A stretch of DNA of 64,000 nucleotides from Lepidostoma basale (lineage: Eukaryota; Arthropoda; Insecta; Trichoptera; Lepidostomatidae), in NCBI GenBank assembly GCA_022606425.2, contig JAHDVF020000208.1:234501-298500 (forward strand), given 5' to 3'. A program made the translations under genes and the position numbers. Each line of letters opens with the position of its first letter. Position 1 is the stretch's first letter. The notes beneath the pieces are model-generated. The model saw only the letters and a program-made list of their open reading frames with translations. It ran no database searches and was not told the origin of the DNA. This document shows, piece after piece, positions 30,295 to 42,414 of the stretch.

Positions 30295-30750
30295 CCCCAT
30301 GAAACATTTGTAGAGAACGGTTCAACTTCCGCGATAACTAACAATATATTATCTTAAGTGAGCACAAAAAGAATTTGTTGATATTTTAGGGATAAGTGAA
30401 CATTTTTATGATAGACAGTTGCAGTGGAAATCTTAGTAAAACATTAAAAAAACAACAATATGACGCAGACAAATCTACGTGTCCATGAAATATAAGACAA
30501 CTCATGGTTTATGCATATACTCGTAATATGAATAAAAAAAGAACATATGTGAATTATTTAACAGAGTTAGAAATAATGGCAGGATTAAATTATAAATATC
30601 AACCATGTTAGAAAGAATCGGATGTGGAGAATGCTTCATAGATTAGTCAGGATAGGAGAATTTATCGGTTCCTTATCTTCAAAAAAGGGATTTTTATTAT
30701 CAGATAATTAAATATAAAAGTGTGTCATCCTGTAGATTTTATGACCCCAA
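30295..30750. other. No gene seen
   Basis: AT-rich. 30570-30700 may hold an old LINE family C scrap (GAATGCTTCATAGATTAGTC region), too decayed to call. Confidence 0.4.
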
Positions 30751-30754
30751 TGAC

Positions 30755-31110
30755 ACATTAGAAAAAGACTCATCGAAAAGTGCAATCTTTATTTTTTTCG
30801 TTTATCAAAAATTGCGTGAAACCCATGACACTCTGTCTTGGATCTGCTCTCTGTTGAGTTCTCATTTCTTGATAATGGCCTCGATAGATGACCCCCATAT
30901 CGTCAGCCGTCCTTTACCCTTCTGGACTGTTGGGATTCGAAAGGCAGCCTTTATAATGTGGTCATCTTGGCGTGGCTAAACCATCTCAATCTAGCTTCTT
31001 CGACCAATCTGGTTACACCTTCAGTCCATCTGATCATCTTCATTTCAGCCACATGGAGCTATTGCTAGCCAACACTCGGCACAATAAAGCATTGCTGATT
31101 GAGCATGTCT
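30755..31110 (-). mobile_element. Decayed LINE C-terminal fragment
   Basis: The complement encodes RLRWFSHAKMTTL-like and SRRVKDGRYGG stretches typical of the LINE tails in this window, with several stops. Confidence 0.5.
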
Positions 31111-31114
31111 TTTA

Positions 31115-31780
31115 AACTCATATGGGCAGAATCAAATTATTATTTGAGGGAATGTTTGACAAAAAAATTATGTGAAAACAAACAATTATTAATCAAACAT
31201 TAAAGAATAATCTATATAAATAAAACTCAATGTGCGTTATTGTGTGTTGAGATGTAAATACCTTACTTTTTTCATTGTATATAAACGGTTTAAGTTAAAC
31301 TTGATTATATTTCAACACACGCAAAGCATTAATACCGAATGAGTTGTTTGTATGAAAATGATCATAATTTTTAATAAATTGTTTTAATGTTCTACTAAGA
31401 TCCACTTAGGACTATCGTGCAAGAGACATCATATAGATCTTGAAGGAGATATACAGAAAAATGATTTCAATACTCAAAGAAGAATTAATCAAAATTAAAA
31501 ACCAATATAAAGTTTACATGGAATTTGATTAATTAAATTCTTGGAACAGAGGTGAGTTATATATGTAATTAGAAACATGTTTTCATAGTTTCAAATATGA
31601 TTTTACAATTTTAAAACTGACATTTCATTATAGGTTCCCAAAGGGACTATAGGGAATCACGAAAAAAAAATTGTTTAATAGATTTATCTTGTAAAGGAAG
31701 CAGTGGTTCAGAAAAGTTAAATTGCTTGAGAAATATATATAGAAAAAAATCTTGATTTATCAAGATGTTATTCATTATAT
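31115..31780. other. No gene seen
   Basis: AT-rich spacer. Confidence 0.5.
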
Positions 31781-31784
31781 TTCA

Positions 31785-31915
31785 CCAGTCTGTCGATGCC
31801 AGCGAGCCTGGCGAAACCGGTCGCTGTCTAAATAAAAACAAAAGTGGAAGTAGTAAAAAAACATTGTTTTATTTAATTATTATTTAAAATGAACTTCCAT
31901 CAAGAGATTTCAGTA
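31785..31915 (+). repeat. Family-3 hammerhead-type repeat, single arm
   Basis: 31790-31822 reads CTGTCGA, T, stem GCCAG/CTGGC, GAAA, CCGG, TC. The right flank GCTGTCTAAATAAAAACAAA...GAAGTAGT matches the family-3 arm at 3.0 kb, and the left arm is missing. AAAATGAACTTCCATCAAGA follows, as at 36.0 kb. Confidence 0.6.
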
Positions 31916-32340
31916 AAATCTTGATTTATCAATTGAATTCAATTATAAATTCCCATTTAGGTATCGAAGAAATCTCCCTTCAAGACCTCGATGACAAGTT
32001 AACCCATTGCATCAACGTGACCAATAAATTAAACATTTTAATATGGTTACCTATTGAGGCACCTAGATGCAATGGGTTGGCATATGTGGGTACAGTATTT
32101 TGTTATTAAATTCGCGTAATATCTCAGGTACATACAATTAATATCAATAGTTGCTTAGAATAACATCAATAATTTAAAATACACATTAATAACCATTACA
32201 AGCAAGGTGTTTAAGAAACATTGCAAACCCTTGTGGCCCATATTTATATTGTAAAATAACAATCAATATTTGGATTGTATATTCAATATTGAAGAAACCA
32301 TTCCATTTCTTACGAAGCTTCATTATTATGAAAATAAAAT
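31916..32340. other. No gene seen
   Basis: AT-rich spacer with a short palindrome (ATGCAATGGGTTGGC region). No coding support. Confidence 0.4.
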
Positions 32341-32344
32341 TGTA

Positions 32345-32812
32345 AAAAATCTTTTTAAAATGTACATTGAGTTAAACACCATCATCAAGCCAGTGGTGAC
32401 ATATGGTTCTGAGTCATGGACAATGACTTTAAAAGAACAACAAAGAATCTACTGGTTTGAGAATAGGATACTTAGAATGACACTGTGCGAACCAAGGGAC
32501 TACTAAGAACATCGGAGATGAAGGTCCTATGGAAAAACCCTCCGAGATCGTGTCCGCAACGCAGACATAAGAAAAACCTGCAAAATAGAGGATATCGTTC
32601 AGTGGAGTAGATCCAGAAGAAGATACTGGAGGGACCATGTAGCCCGAATGGATGGTGACAGACTCGTATATACAGCCGCTTATGAAATCCCCTTCCGGAC
32701 ACCGCCCACCTGGAAGACCGCCTAAGAGATGGAGGGACAGCTGGATCTCATCATCCGACGAGATATGATTTCTGTGTCACAGATCGTCAGATCTATTAAA
32801 AGAAGAAGAAGA
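32345..32812 (+). mobile_element. LINE family E 3' end
   Basis: Reads TIIKPVVTYGSESWTMTLKE, then (frameshift) GKTLRDRVRNADIRKTC, KIEDIVQWSRSRRRYWRDHV and ARMDGDRLVYTAAYEIP, ending in AAGAAGAAGAAGAA. It matches the family E copy at 42.4-42.96 kb. Confidence 0.75.
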
Positions 32813-33185
32813 ATGATTCTGGGACCCAGACCCGGTGTTGCAGCGGGAACTTGGAGGCATAGGACCAACCAAGAGATCCGTACGATGACCCAGCAGTCGC
32901 TTATAACGAGCACCGTGAGAGCCGGTCGCCTAGCATGGATTGGGCACGTATGCCGAAGAGACCAGAGCAATCAAGACCCTGTACGCGTCTAGACCGACTG
33001 GAGTAAGACCTCTAGAAAGGCCTAGACAGCGCCTAATGGACAATGTTCTGGCTGACCTGGCTAGGTTGGGAGAATTGGACTGCTGGGAGCAAAAGGCGCA
33101 GAATCGAGGAGCTTGGCGAAAAATCATCAAGGAGGCTAAAACTCTTCTAGAGTTGTATGGCCATAGGAAGTAGTAAGTAAGTATT
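32813..33185 (+). mobile_element. LINE family D 3' end
   Basis: Begins where the family E tail stops. Overlapping frames read ITSTVRAGRLAWIGHVCRRD, TGVRPLERPRQRLMDNVLAD and NRGAWRKIIKEAKTLLELYG, ending in (TAAG)n. The two LINE tails lie head-to-tail in the same direction. Confidence 0.75.
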
Positions 33186-33189
33186 TAGT

Positions 33190-33675
33190 TAAAATTCACT
33201 GATGTTTGTTGTGTCTTCGACCGATTTCAGCAACTCACTGCCATCTTCTGGTCTATCATGATATTACTTACAGGTATCATTTCCTATAACAACATTAATT
33301 TTTTATAAGTTGCCAGTGAAGCAGTTTTGAAAGATTTTTTACATTTTATTTTTATTATTTACAATGAACTTCTACCATGAAATTTCAAATAACAACATTA
33401 AGATTCATTATATTTTTTGTTTGGCCTTGCTAGGGCATAACAGAAATATAATGTTAAAATCGTTCACCCATAAGTAATGTCATTTTATTCAATGCAATTG
33501 AAATTATTTTTCTTGCCCGGATAGTTCGAAGCCTTCATGACCTGACTTCCAAATTCAAATCACCAGATTAAAATTCAAACCATAGTTGGCATTTCCCGAC
33601 ATTTAATATGCCATTATAAATCTCGTAGATGTTCTTTGCAACCTCTGTCATTTTCTTTTTCATATGATGTTGAAA
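33190..33675. other. No gene seen
   Basis: AT-rich spacer. Confidence 0.45.
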
Positions 33676-33677
33676 TG

Positions 33678-34112
33678 ATCAAATGCTATGTGTGGTCTGT
33701 TTATTATACGGATGTGAAACCTTGAAAGTTAGCTCAATGAACAGACTGGAAGCATTTAAAATGTAGCTCCATCGCCGAATGCTCAGAGTTCCCTGGACAG
33801 ACATGGTTACCAATACCGAAGTCCTGAGGCGAGCTAGAGTTGACAGGGAACTGTTATCAACTATTAAGGTTTGAAAGATTTCACATCTGGGTCATATACT
33901 GCATGGGGAAAAGTACCACCTTCTCCAACTGATATTGGAGGGGAAAATTGAGGGACGCCGAGGGCCCGGTAGTAGACAAATGTCCTGGCTGCAAAACGTG
34001 AGGGAGTGGACCGGCATCCGAAGTGTGGAGGAGCTGTTCCGAGTGGCGCAGAACAGGAACAGGTTCGCCGAGGTGATTGCCGATATTGAGGGAACCCGAC
34101 AGGGCACTTGAA
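33678..34112 (+). mobile_element. LINE family B 3' end, decayed
   Basis: MIKCYVWSV.., MNRLEAF and ISHLGHILHGEKYHLLQLIL-like remnants with frameshifts, then MSWLQNVREWTGIRSVEELF, ending GTRQGT and GAAGAAGAA. Confidence 0.8.
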
Positions 34113-34114
34113 GA

Positions 34115-35045
34115 AGAATATATGATGTTGAAAAAGCATACGGTTCACAGATGTTGTTCTAGCGGACAAATCATCCATTGTCGATAGAGGGATAAAGGAG
34201 GCGATTTTCTTTGTCTCAGACCGAAGAAGTTTACAAGAGAAACTTCAAAACACATCCTTACTGCTCAACAGACTGAAAGATACTATTTTATATTATCGAA
34301 AAAACTAAATTACTTATGGGTACCCTTAATAATTCTAAATAGAGAATGTACAAAATTTGGTATTGCTTGTAGTAATTTCTATCACAAATGTCATAATTAT
34401 TTCATCTATGTAGTTTAAGTTGCATGATTGAGACATTAATGGGTTCGTAAATACTATTTTATCTCTGGAGTTCTTTATTTAAAAACATTCAAGGCCAACG
34501 GGGTAAGTACCGTGTAAACATCAAATTAAATAGCACCTAACCAGCTAATATCATACACAATTCAGCCAGGCAAATTAATATTGGCGTATACTACGTTAGG
34601 ATCGCTACAAACTATTTCAATCGTACGGAGATGTATTAAAAATCATGTCAAGTCCAAAAACTAATTTTAAGACACATTATGCACAACTACGCTCAGTTCG
34701 TTAATTTCCCCGGCGAAACTTTTTTGTTGCGAATGCTAAAAATATTATTTCTAAAACTCTTAACGCTGCATGTCACTTTATTTTGATTCAGTCAAAAGAT
34801 GCGATATTTTTGTCAATTAGAAAAAAATAAACAAAACAAAGTTGGAACTAATGTATTTTCACACTTAACAAATCTAAACCAATCCGAATCAAGGTTAATC
34901 TGATTCAAGATCTTCAAGTCAATCTGAAATAAATCCTATATTTTTTTCTCTCTTTTACTTTTGAGTTTTAAACAAGAATGCAGTTATTATGAACACAATA
35001 GTGTTTCATAAAAGGCAATGGTCTAAACACAAAAAGTGTATCAAT
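34115..35045. other. No gene seen
   Basis: AT-rich spacer without coding or repeat support. Confidence 0.5.
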
Positions 35046-35049
35046 ATTA

Positions 35050-35440
35050 ATGTTTTCTAGAAGTTTTATTATATTTTAAGAGAATGACGTGTTTCGCTTT
35101 GCTAACGCATTATCAAAATACATTTTATAATGCATTAGCAAGGTTAAAAATGTCATGTCCATTATATATAATAAACTTTCTAGAAAACAGACATTTTCAT
35201 TTGTTTATTGTTTCTTGAACAATGATGTATAATTCCATATTAAATAACCTTTGATAATGCCTTAGAAGGGCGAAACATGTAATTACCATAAAATATAATA
35301 AAACTTCTAGAAAACTGTTGTTTTCATTCGTATTAATTATTTTCATTTGCATTGTATATGGAGTTTTATAACATTGTTCAAGACATTTCAAAATCCCTTA
35401 GCAAGGTGAAACATGTCATTCCTATTGTATATAACAATTG
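35050..35440. repeat. Two family-2 hammerhead-type repeat copies
   Basis: 35090-35160 is a decayed inverted pair (GACGTGTTTCGCTTTGCTAA and TGCATTAGCAAGGTTAAAAA). A better plus-strand arm at 35251-35281 reads TTGATAA, T, GCCTT/AAGGGC, GAAA, CATG, TA. The tail TTCATTTGC..TATGGAGTTTTA precedes another scrap at 35395-35425 (AGGTGAAACATGTCATTCCT). Confidence 0.6.
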
Positions 35441-35504
35441 ATTGCAGATTGGACTGGTGTGGGTGGGAACTAAGTCTAGGAATATTTGAGTGGTGAAGTA
35501 TTAG

Positions 35505-35710
35505 CCTTTTCTTCTTCTTCAGACTGTAGACGTCCATTCCTGGACGTAGACCTCCTCTTGGATTTTCCATTCTGTTATATTTTGTCGCTGTAAACCCTGT
35601 GTGGACTCCCTGACGTTGTTCAGGAACCCCCAAATCAATTTTAATTTTCCACTGACCCCCTGAATGATCCTAGGACCCCTGGGGGTCCGTACGGACCACT
35701 TTGGGAACCA
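35505..35710. mobile_element. LINE scrap followed by a hAT terminus
   Basis: 35508-35630 starts with CTTCTTCTTC (complement of a GAA tail). 35640-35705 contains GGTCCGTACGGACCACTTTG and GGAACCACAG. The latter is the complement of a CTGTGGTTCCCAAAGTGG hAT-type terminal repeat. Confidence 0.45.
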
Positions 35711-35864
35711 CAGTTCTAAATAGATGACTTAAATGTTTTTATATTTTAATGTCTATTTGAATAAATAAAGAATTTTGATTCCGTTTGATTCAGATTCGTT
35801 AAGTGTTAAGAGACCTTTAAATTACAATGTTTGAAATAATAATCAAATTAAATGCTTGTTTTAA

Positions 35865-36050
35865 TAATTACTTTCACTTTTGTATTCATTTTGACAGCGA
35901 TCGGTTCTCCAGTCTGGCTGGCATTGATAAACTGGTCCAGTCTATCTATACCACCCAGCCTTGCCAAACTGGTCACTGTCAAAAACAAACATTTAATTTA
36001 ATTATTATTTAAAATGAACTTCCATCAAGAGATTACAGTAAAATCTTTAA
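35865..36050. repeat. Family-3 inverted repeat, decayed
   Basis: The left arm (complement GCCAGCC..GACTGG..GAACCGATCGCTGTC) and right arm (TATACCACCCAGCCTTGCC.. AAACTGGTCACTGTC) match the family-3 hammerhead-type unit, but the core boxes are mutated. AAAATGAACTTCCATCAAGA follows. Confidence 0.5.
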
Positions 36051-36450
36051 AGTGATGTTTTGTTTCCACAATATACGAACGGTTTACGGTAAATATTTGA
36101 CAGACACCGTTTAAAAACAGTGATAAAGAATTTTCAAACGAAAATATACTTCTTAACCGGTAAAAACTTTTGAGTAACAATGTTTTCATTAAATTCTTTC
36201 CGTGACAATTGACTTTACTTTCCTCTCCTCATTATGATAATTAACAAGTTATATTTATCCTATATAATGATTATCTAATTACCTACAACTTATATTATCG
36301 ATAAATTAGTTGGTTTACAGGTGCAGAGATCATAGTGTAATAGTTTTTGAATGATTCAATACAATAGCTAAGCGCTTTAAAGCAAAGACAACTTTAGAAC
36401 ATTTTACAGCAGTTGTTGAAGCGGATAAAACAACTGTTAACTTGAAAATA

Positions 36451-36604
36451 CAGTAGAACGGCGTTTATCCGGACGAATTGGGACCAGAGCTGTTCCGGAT
36501 ACCAATTTTTCAGATAAATAACGACAGGTTGAAACTAAAGAGATGACATGTTGTTACTCGAATACAGCGGGAGACTGACTGTCCGGATAAACGACATTTT
36601 AGTG
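36451..36604. mobile_element. Pogo/Tigger-type MITE, 154 bp
   Basis: CAGTAGAACGGCGTTTATCC at the left end is answered by GGATAAACGACATTTTAGTG at the right. TA flanks both sides (36449-36450, 36605-36606). The terminal sequence and TA target match Tc1/pogo-type elements. It has no coding capacity. Confidence 0.85.
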
Positions 36605-36888
36605 TATATATAAATATTATATAAAGCTTAAGCCTACGAAAGTATTGTGATAAAATAATACTAACCTAGGTATTGTTAGATAAATTTACAAACACAAATC
36701 ACAATGCAAATTAAATGCAAAATACATGCAAATATCACCGATTAGCTGAAAAATGCCGCTTGTTAGTAATGTTACTTCAATATGACATTAATATATAGTT
36801 AGTTATTCAGTTATGCAATTAAATTATATAACTTATAATAAAATATAATGGGTTCCAGTAGCGAAATCAGTATTTATGCGATATCAAC

Positions 36889-37550
36889 CAGTGGCAGTAC
36901 TCCCATAGAAAGCCCAGAAGCCCGGCTTGCGTAAGAAGTTTTGAATTCTGGCTTTCATTTCATTTCATTTATTTGAATAAAAATCACAAACATTATTCCA
37001 GACCGTTTGCAATTACATTATAAGAATTTATAAGAGAAGCATATAAAAAACATTAAGATTAAGAATTAGAAAGAATCATAACATTGATATTGCATCCCTG
37101 AGGCAACTCACACTATCACGAAATATGTCGACCTCCGAGGCAACCCGATTAAGCAATAGGATTGCCATACCCACAGACATGACCATTGGCAGGTTGGTTC
37201 TGCAGCAATCTGTGCTGTCTTTGACGAAGGTAATTATCAGGGACAAATAGACCTACATCACTTAGGACATCCGAGTTATGCACGAGTATATGGCTGCCAA
37301 TCAGCTGAAAGAAGTGAACTCCCAAGTGGATAATCCTCCTTCTCTCCAATGATGAGGAGATTGAGGACTGAGGCTTACATAGGTTCAGCTCTTGCGGCTA
37401 TTCCTCTTATGTCTGATGGGAACATTGTTGGAAGGTGATTTAGTGAGTTGTTGGTTTATGCGGAGGCATGATTACTTAGATTTGGGGGTTTTGATTCAAA
37501 ATTTCTTAAGCAAGCCGGGCTTCTGGGCCTCTATGGGAGTATCGTCACTG
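36889..37550. mobile_element. Non-autonomous hAT element, same family as 12856-13103, with a nested LINE 3' end
   Basis: Ends CAGTGGCAGTACTCC and GGGAGTATCGTCACTG, with the 8-bp duplication ATATCAAC at 36881-36888 and 37551-37558. About 410 bp of foreign sequence (about 36957-37375) splits the 248-bp element. It begins with (CATTT)n and resembles the Jockey-like LINE 3' region at 63.65-64.0 kb. Confidence 0.85.
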
Positions 37551-37599
37551 ATATCAACATGTGTTTCAAGAGACCAGTGCCCAAGATAGACAGTTCTGA

Positions 37600-38035
37600 A
37601 GACCTCATATAAGAAGAGCCGACCCCAAGTAAATGGGACATAGACTAGGAAGAAGAAAAATAATATATCAAATGACAATAATTTATATATTTTTCGTAAC
37701 TCAAATTGAAGGCTGGTTATTACAAAGGTGTGGAAAAACAAAAAGAAAGATAAAAAAACAGTTTATTGTAACTAATTTAGCACGGATGGCATCTTTAGGC
37801 TGAAGTTTAAACTATGTATTCTTAACTTATTCAATCACTTTACACCTCTGCCGACCTTTATGTTTAACACCAATTAGGATCAAAAATTCATTGACTTTTT
37901 TATATTTGGCACCTTTGTAATGATCACGCCTCAATTATACTCTAATTTAACCAGATTTTTTGTTAATCAATAATGTATTTATAAACTAATTATGACAAAT
38001 AAAAAAAATTTATTGAATATTTTTAAAAATTAAAT
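37600..38035. other. No gene seen
   Basis: AT-rich spacer. Confidence 0.5.
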
Positions 38036-38039
38036 AAAC

Positions 38040-38500
38040 TTGAAACTCCGCCAGAGAATGATCAAAAGCTATGTGTGGTCTGTTTTATTGTATAGATGTG
38101 AAACGTGGACCTTGAAAGTCAACTCAATGAACAGACTGGAAGCATTTGAAATGTGGCTCCATCGCCGAATGCTCAGAATTCCCTGGACAGACATGGTTAC
38201 CAATCGAAGTCCTGAGGCGAGCTAGAGTTGACAGGGAATTGTTATCAACTATCAAGGTTCGGAAAATTTCACATCTGCGTGGGGAAAAGTATCACCTTCT
38301 CCAACTGATATTGGAGGGGAAAGTTGAGGGACGCCGAGGGCCTCGTAGGAGACAAATGTCCTGGCTGCGAAACGTGAGAGAGTGGACCGGCATCCGAAGT
38401 GTGGAGGAGCTGTTCCGAGCGGCGCAGGACAGGGACAGGTTTGCCGAGGCGATCGCCAACGTCGGGAGGACCCGAAAGGGCACTTGAAGAAGAAGAAGAA
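38040..38500 (+). mobile_element. LINE family B 3' end
   Basis: KLRQRMIKSYVWSVLLYR, MNRLEAFEMWLHRRMLRIPW, then after a frameshift VLRRARVDRELLSTIKVRKI and RQMSWLRNVREWTGIRS, ending GRTRKGT and GAAGAAGAAGAA. Confidence 0.85.
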
Positions 38501-38691
38501 AATTAAAATGAAATCAATAGATTTATTAAATCACAATTTTTTGGTGTATGAAAGGATTATAAAAATTAAAATCCCTTTAATGTTTACGGTGTACACTGAT
38601 TTTTTAAATCTAAAAACATGACCTAACTACTGAAACTCAAAATGGATTGATTTGTCTTTTAGCCGTTAGGAATCACTTATTGCATATAATA

Positions 38692-39137
38692 TTAGGATAA
38701 CAATTAAACCCTGACAAACAATAAACGCTCAAGTGATTTGTGATCAACTGGACCGCTTGGACTATGAAATAATAGTAAAGAGACCTGGCCAACCTAATCA
38801 TGGACAAGTGTTTATGCAGCAGGATATTCCACAATAAGACACCCACCATATTCACCGGACATTGCTCCATTCGATTACCTTTTGTTTCGGTCGATGCAAC
38901 ATTTTTTAGATGCCAAAAAACACACTAGTTGTTAAGAATAAATGAAATTGTGCATATCCGAGTATTTTGATTTAAAATCAACTGTATTTTACAGAAGACG
39001 AATTCAAAAATTGCCAGATAGGTAGAAACAAGTCATCTCAAATGGTGGATATTTCATTTTAGATTATTTTTTTTTATAACTTTAAACGGTTTAAATTGTT
39101 TCATTAAAAAAACAAAAAAAAAATCCGGTGCCCCTAA
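38692..39137 (+). mobile_element. Mariner element remnant, 5' part of transposase deleted
   Basis: TA-TTAGG at the left (38690-38696) and CCTAA-TA at the right (39133-39139) bound the copy. It encodes the C-terminal third of a mariner transposase with stops: HPPYSPDIAPFDYLLFRSMQ (the region with the third catalytic Asp), FYRRRIQKLPDR and ISNGGYF. The terminal repeats no longer match well. Confidence 0.8.
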
Positions 39138-39139
39138 TA

Positions 39140-39850
39140 TTAATACTTTATTTTCACAAACTATTCAAAAGACTAAAATGGAAGCAAATGTTATTTAAAA
39201 TCATTAGAAATTAAAATGTACGCAAATCACAAAACTCGTATAGAAATTATGCAATTTATAATATCACTGAAAAATCAATATATTTTTTTATCAGTTTCTT
39301 TGCGATCAAATGTTGTAACTACACTTTGATTTAAATTAACTTTAATTCAATCACTGATTATTTTAACTCTCATTATTATCACTTTGGTATTATTGCTTCT
39401 GTTATTGCATGACAAAAATAGCATTGAAAACGGTAGTCAAAAAAAACTTTTGTCACTGACTGAAATTTTAGAAATGGAATTAATTTTGTGACTGTCTTCA
39501 TTTGTGTAAAAAAATGATCTGTAACTAACTACATTAACAGCTTAGACAGGTAGTCCCAGTTCATAAATTTAAATATGAGCTGCAAATGCAGTCTACCGCA
39601 GTTCAAAACCTTATTATTTATAGCCAGCCGCACTATACTGTAAAATGTCTTGATTCGAAGCAGGGAATTAAAATTGTTCGGAGATCCTTTAACATCAACA
39701 AATACTATTTTTTTTAATTAAAAAGCAAAACTATATTTACTAATACTAACATTATAAATAATTGTGCGTATATCAATTTAATTTAATTAGGGAGAAACAA
39801 AGTTTAATTAAAAAATATATGGTATTTGCGTGAGCTGCATTTAACAAAAT
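39140..39850. other. No gene seen
   Basis: AT-rich spacer. Confidence 0.5.
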
Positions 39851-39854
39851 GAGA

Positions 39855-40300
39855 ACCTTATTTTGAAACTCCGACAAAGAATGATTAAATATTATATATG
39901 CTCTGTTCTACTATATGGCTGCAAAACCTGGACTCTAAAAGTAAATGTAATGAACCGGTTACAGGCGTTCGAGATGTGGATATACCGCAGAATGCTCCGT
40001 ATACCGTGGATCGATAGGGTCAGTAATGCAAAGGTACTACAGAGAGTCAGGGCCAATAGAGAGCTGTTGTCGAGTGTGAAAATTAAAAAGGTCTCATATT
40101 TGGATCATGTGCTAAGGGGAGAAAAATACCATCTCCTTCGACTGAAATTGATAGATAAAGTGGAGGGGCATTGGTAGAAGGCAGCTGTCCTGGCTGCGGA
40201 ACATTAAAGAGTGGACAGGAATCATAAGAGTTCAGAGATGCCTTTGCTGCAGTGATCGCCAAAATTGGAGAAACCTGACACTGAGGAAGTGAGTGCATCA
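39855..40300 (+). mobile_element. LINE family B 3' end, divergent subfamily
   Basis: [40 protein letters not shown] and [21 protein letters not shown] frameshift follows near 40177. It is closer to the copy at 53337-53755 than to the copies at 23 and 38 kb. Confidence 0.8.
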
Positions 40301-40740
40301 CTTGTTTGTGAAAAGTGCAGTAAAGTGTTGTGAAAATAGAAAGTTTTGAAATGATTATTCAAAATTGATGAAATTTTAAAACTCCTTCGTGTTAAAAGTC
40401 AAAAATAGAAGAAAAAATAAATAAATTATGATTGTTAATACCATTTTCCCAGTGACAAAAGATATATTCGAAACATATCGAGATAAAACTCATAAGTGGT
40501 ATAATAATGATTTGATTTATTATGAAAATACCGCTGTGCTGGGTTAAGTTTATCAAAAACCAGTAACGTTCCATACACGGAATAACTGATAATTTAAAAT
40601 ACCTGCCAATGACTAAGTCGTAAAAATAACTACACAAAATGGAAACGCAAAATTAAATAAAAAGAAAATAAAGGAATGTGATGACCTGCAGTTAGTTCCG
40701 GAATAAAACTATTTCTATACTTTCGTACGAAGCGCTTAAT
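40301..40740. other. No gene seen
   Basis: AT-rich spacer. Confidence 0.45.
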
Positions 40741-41005
40741 AAAAATATAATATTAATAAACTAATTTGTTTTTACACTTTTTTTATTTTATACAAACCAA
40801 CTGGTTTCGCCCCAACCAGATCTTCGTCAGTCATTTAAATTTGAACTCCCCTGTCTACCACTAAAATATAAATTAGAAACTCTCCATTGTTATTTCCTTA
40901 ATGCTCATGACTCACCGTTCTACCAAACTAATTGACCTCGTACATATTTGCTGTTTCTTATCCCTCTCCCCCCATTTTATATATTTATATATTTATTTAT
41001 TTATA

Positions 41006-41465
41006 TAAGGCGTCTCAAGTCTAGAAACCCCATCTGGACGGTTGATGATCGCTGTAGGGATGTTGAGGCAAATTGGAAGTCCATATGGGAGGAGCACGCC
41101 GTGAAAAATCACCAACTAGTTGCTGTACCACACCAGGAGGCGCCAGGTTTCAGTCTCCCAAGGGGGCTGTGGACGACCCTAAAGAGGATCCGAACAGAGC
41201 AGGGACGGTGCGGCTTCCTCATGCATAGATGGGGACTTACTCCATCTCCTGGATGTGACTGCGGGGCGGAGAGCCAGACTATCCGGCACATTGTGGAGGA
41301 TTGCCCCACCAGAAGATACCCTCCTGGCCTTGATGACCTTCACAGAGCCACTCCAGGAGCAGTGAAGTGGATGGAGGGTCTGGATCTTCGCCTGTGACGC
41401 GGCCCAATGGCCCAGAAAAAAAATTTTTTGCCGCCATACGCAAAGTAAGTAAAGTAAAGTAAGTA
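41006..41465 (+). mobile_element. LINE family I 3' end with zinc-knuckle-like motif
   Basis: The intact tail frame, ending at the stop 41395-41397, reads RRLKSRNPIWTVDDRCRDVE, GLWTTLKRIRTEQGRCGFLM and CDCGAESQTIRHIVEDCPTR. The Cys/His spacing (C-x-C-G-x8-H-x3-D-C) is the C-terminal knuckle common in insect LINE proteins. It ends in (AAGTA)n. Confidence 0.85.
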
Positions 41466-42044
41466 CAAGGAAATCGAAAGAAGAATCACAATTGGCAACA
41501 AAACATTCTTCTCTCTACTACCAATGCTCAAATCAAGAAAAGTACACTGGAAAACAAAATCATCCTGTATAAAACAATCATCCGAACAGTAGTGACCTAT
41601 GGGTGTGAGGCGTGGACAATGACAGCGAAATCCGCAGAGCGACTGGATACTTTTGAGAGAAGGGTGCTGCGCAGAATTCTGGGACCTGTGAATGACGGTG
41701 AAGGCTGGAGAGTGCGGCATAATGACGAGCTGTAATATATTTACAAAGCTCCCAATCTCTCCACACAGGTCAGACTTAATAGACTGAGATGGGCCGGTCA
41801 CGTGCAGAGGATGCCGTGATCGCGAAGCCCCAAAAGATTGCTGGAGTGGCACCCAGGTGGTAGAAGACCAATTGGACAACCAAGGCTGCGATGGGAGGAT
41901 GAAGTTGGGAGAGATAGGGCGAAATTGTTACGAGTGTCAGATTGGAGGGTCGAAGCGGAGGGCAGGAGGAGTTGGAGGCGAAGAATACTGGAGGCTAAGG
42001 CTCGATATGGGCTGTAGGGCCATCGAAGAAAGAAGATATATTGT
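41465..42044 (+). mobile_element. LINE family A 3' end, decayed
   Basis: It is close in sequence to the intact copy at 7759-8378 (VVTYGCEAWTMTAKSAERLD, NRLRWAGHVQRMP), but with a stop at 41732 and a frameshift near 41820. The tail ends GGGCCATCGAAGAAAGAAG. Confidence 0.85.
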
Positions 42045-42414
42045 GTTGTTCTCTGATTTTATATTTAGTGTATTTTATAACCCTGACAAAGATCCGGCGA
42101 GAGCGAAACCAGTTGGTTTTTAAAAAAAATAAAGTGGTATATAATATATATTTAAAACTCTTTCTGATATAATTGCTAAAAACTAATTTAAACGTGATGA
42201 TGTAAGAACAATACATTTTCTATTGTTAATATTATAAGTTTTAGTAACGCGTTCTTATCAGAAAGTATTGCGTACGAACAGTAGTATTAGTATAGTTATT
42301 TCTCTACCAGATTAATTAGTTACGCTGCTACAAGGCTATAAATGAAATTTAATCAACTTCGTATTAAATTAGCTAAAACCAATATGATTCATTCTCTAGA
42401 AATCAACTAAGATG

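Larger units (their letters stand above)
40745..42170. repeat. Family-4 hammerhead-type inverted repeat spread apart by two LINE tails
   Basis: The left arm (minus, 40790-40830) reads CTGACGA, then AGATCTGGTTGGGGC, GAAA, CCAGTTGG, T. The right arm (plus, 42083-42121) reads CTGACAA, AGATCCGGCGAGAGC, GAAA, CCAGTTGG, T. ACTTTTTTTATTTTATAC..CCAACTGG on the left mirrors the right flank. The interior is occupied by LINE I (41006-41465) and LINE A (41465-42044). Confidence 0.65.

Noticed and set aside
41340..41879. 179-codon minus-strand frame
   Set aside because: Antisense to LINE family I and A tails, and composed of their complements.
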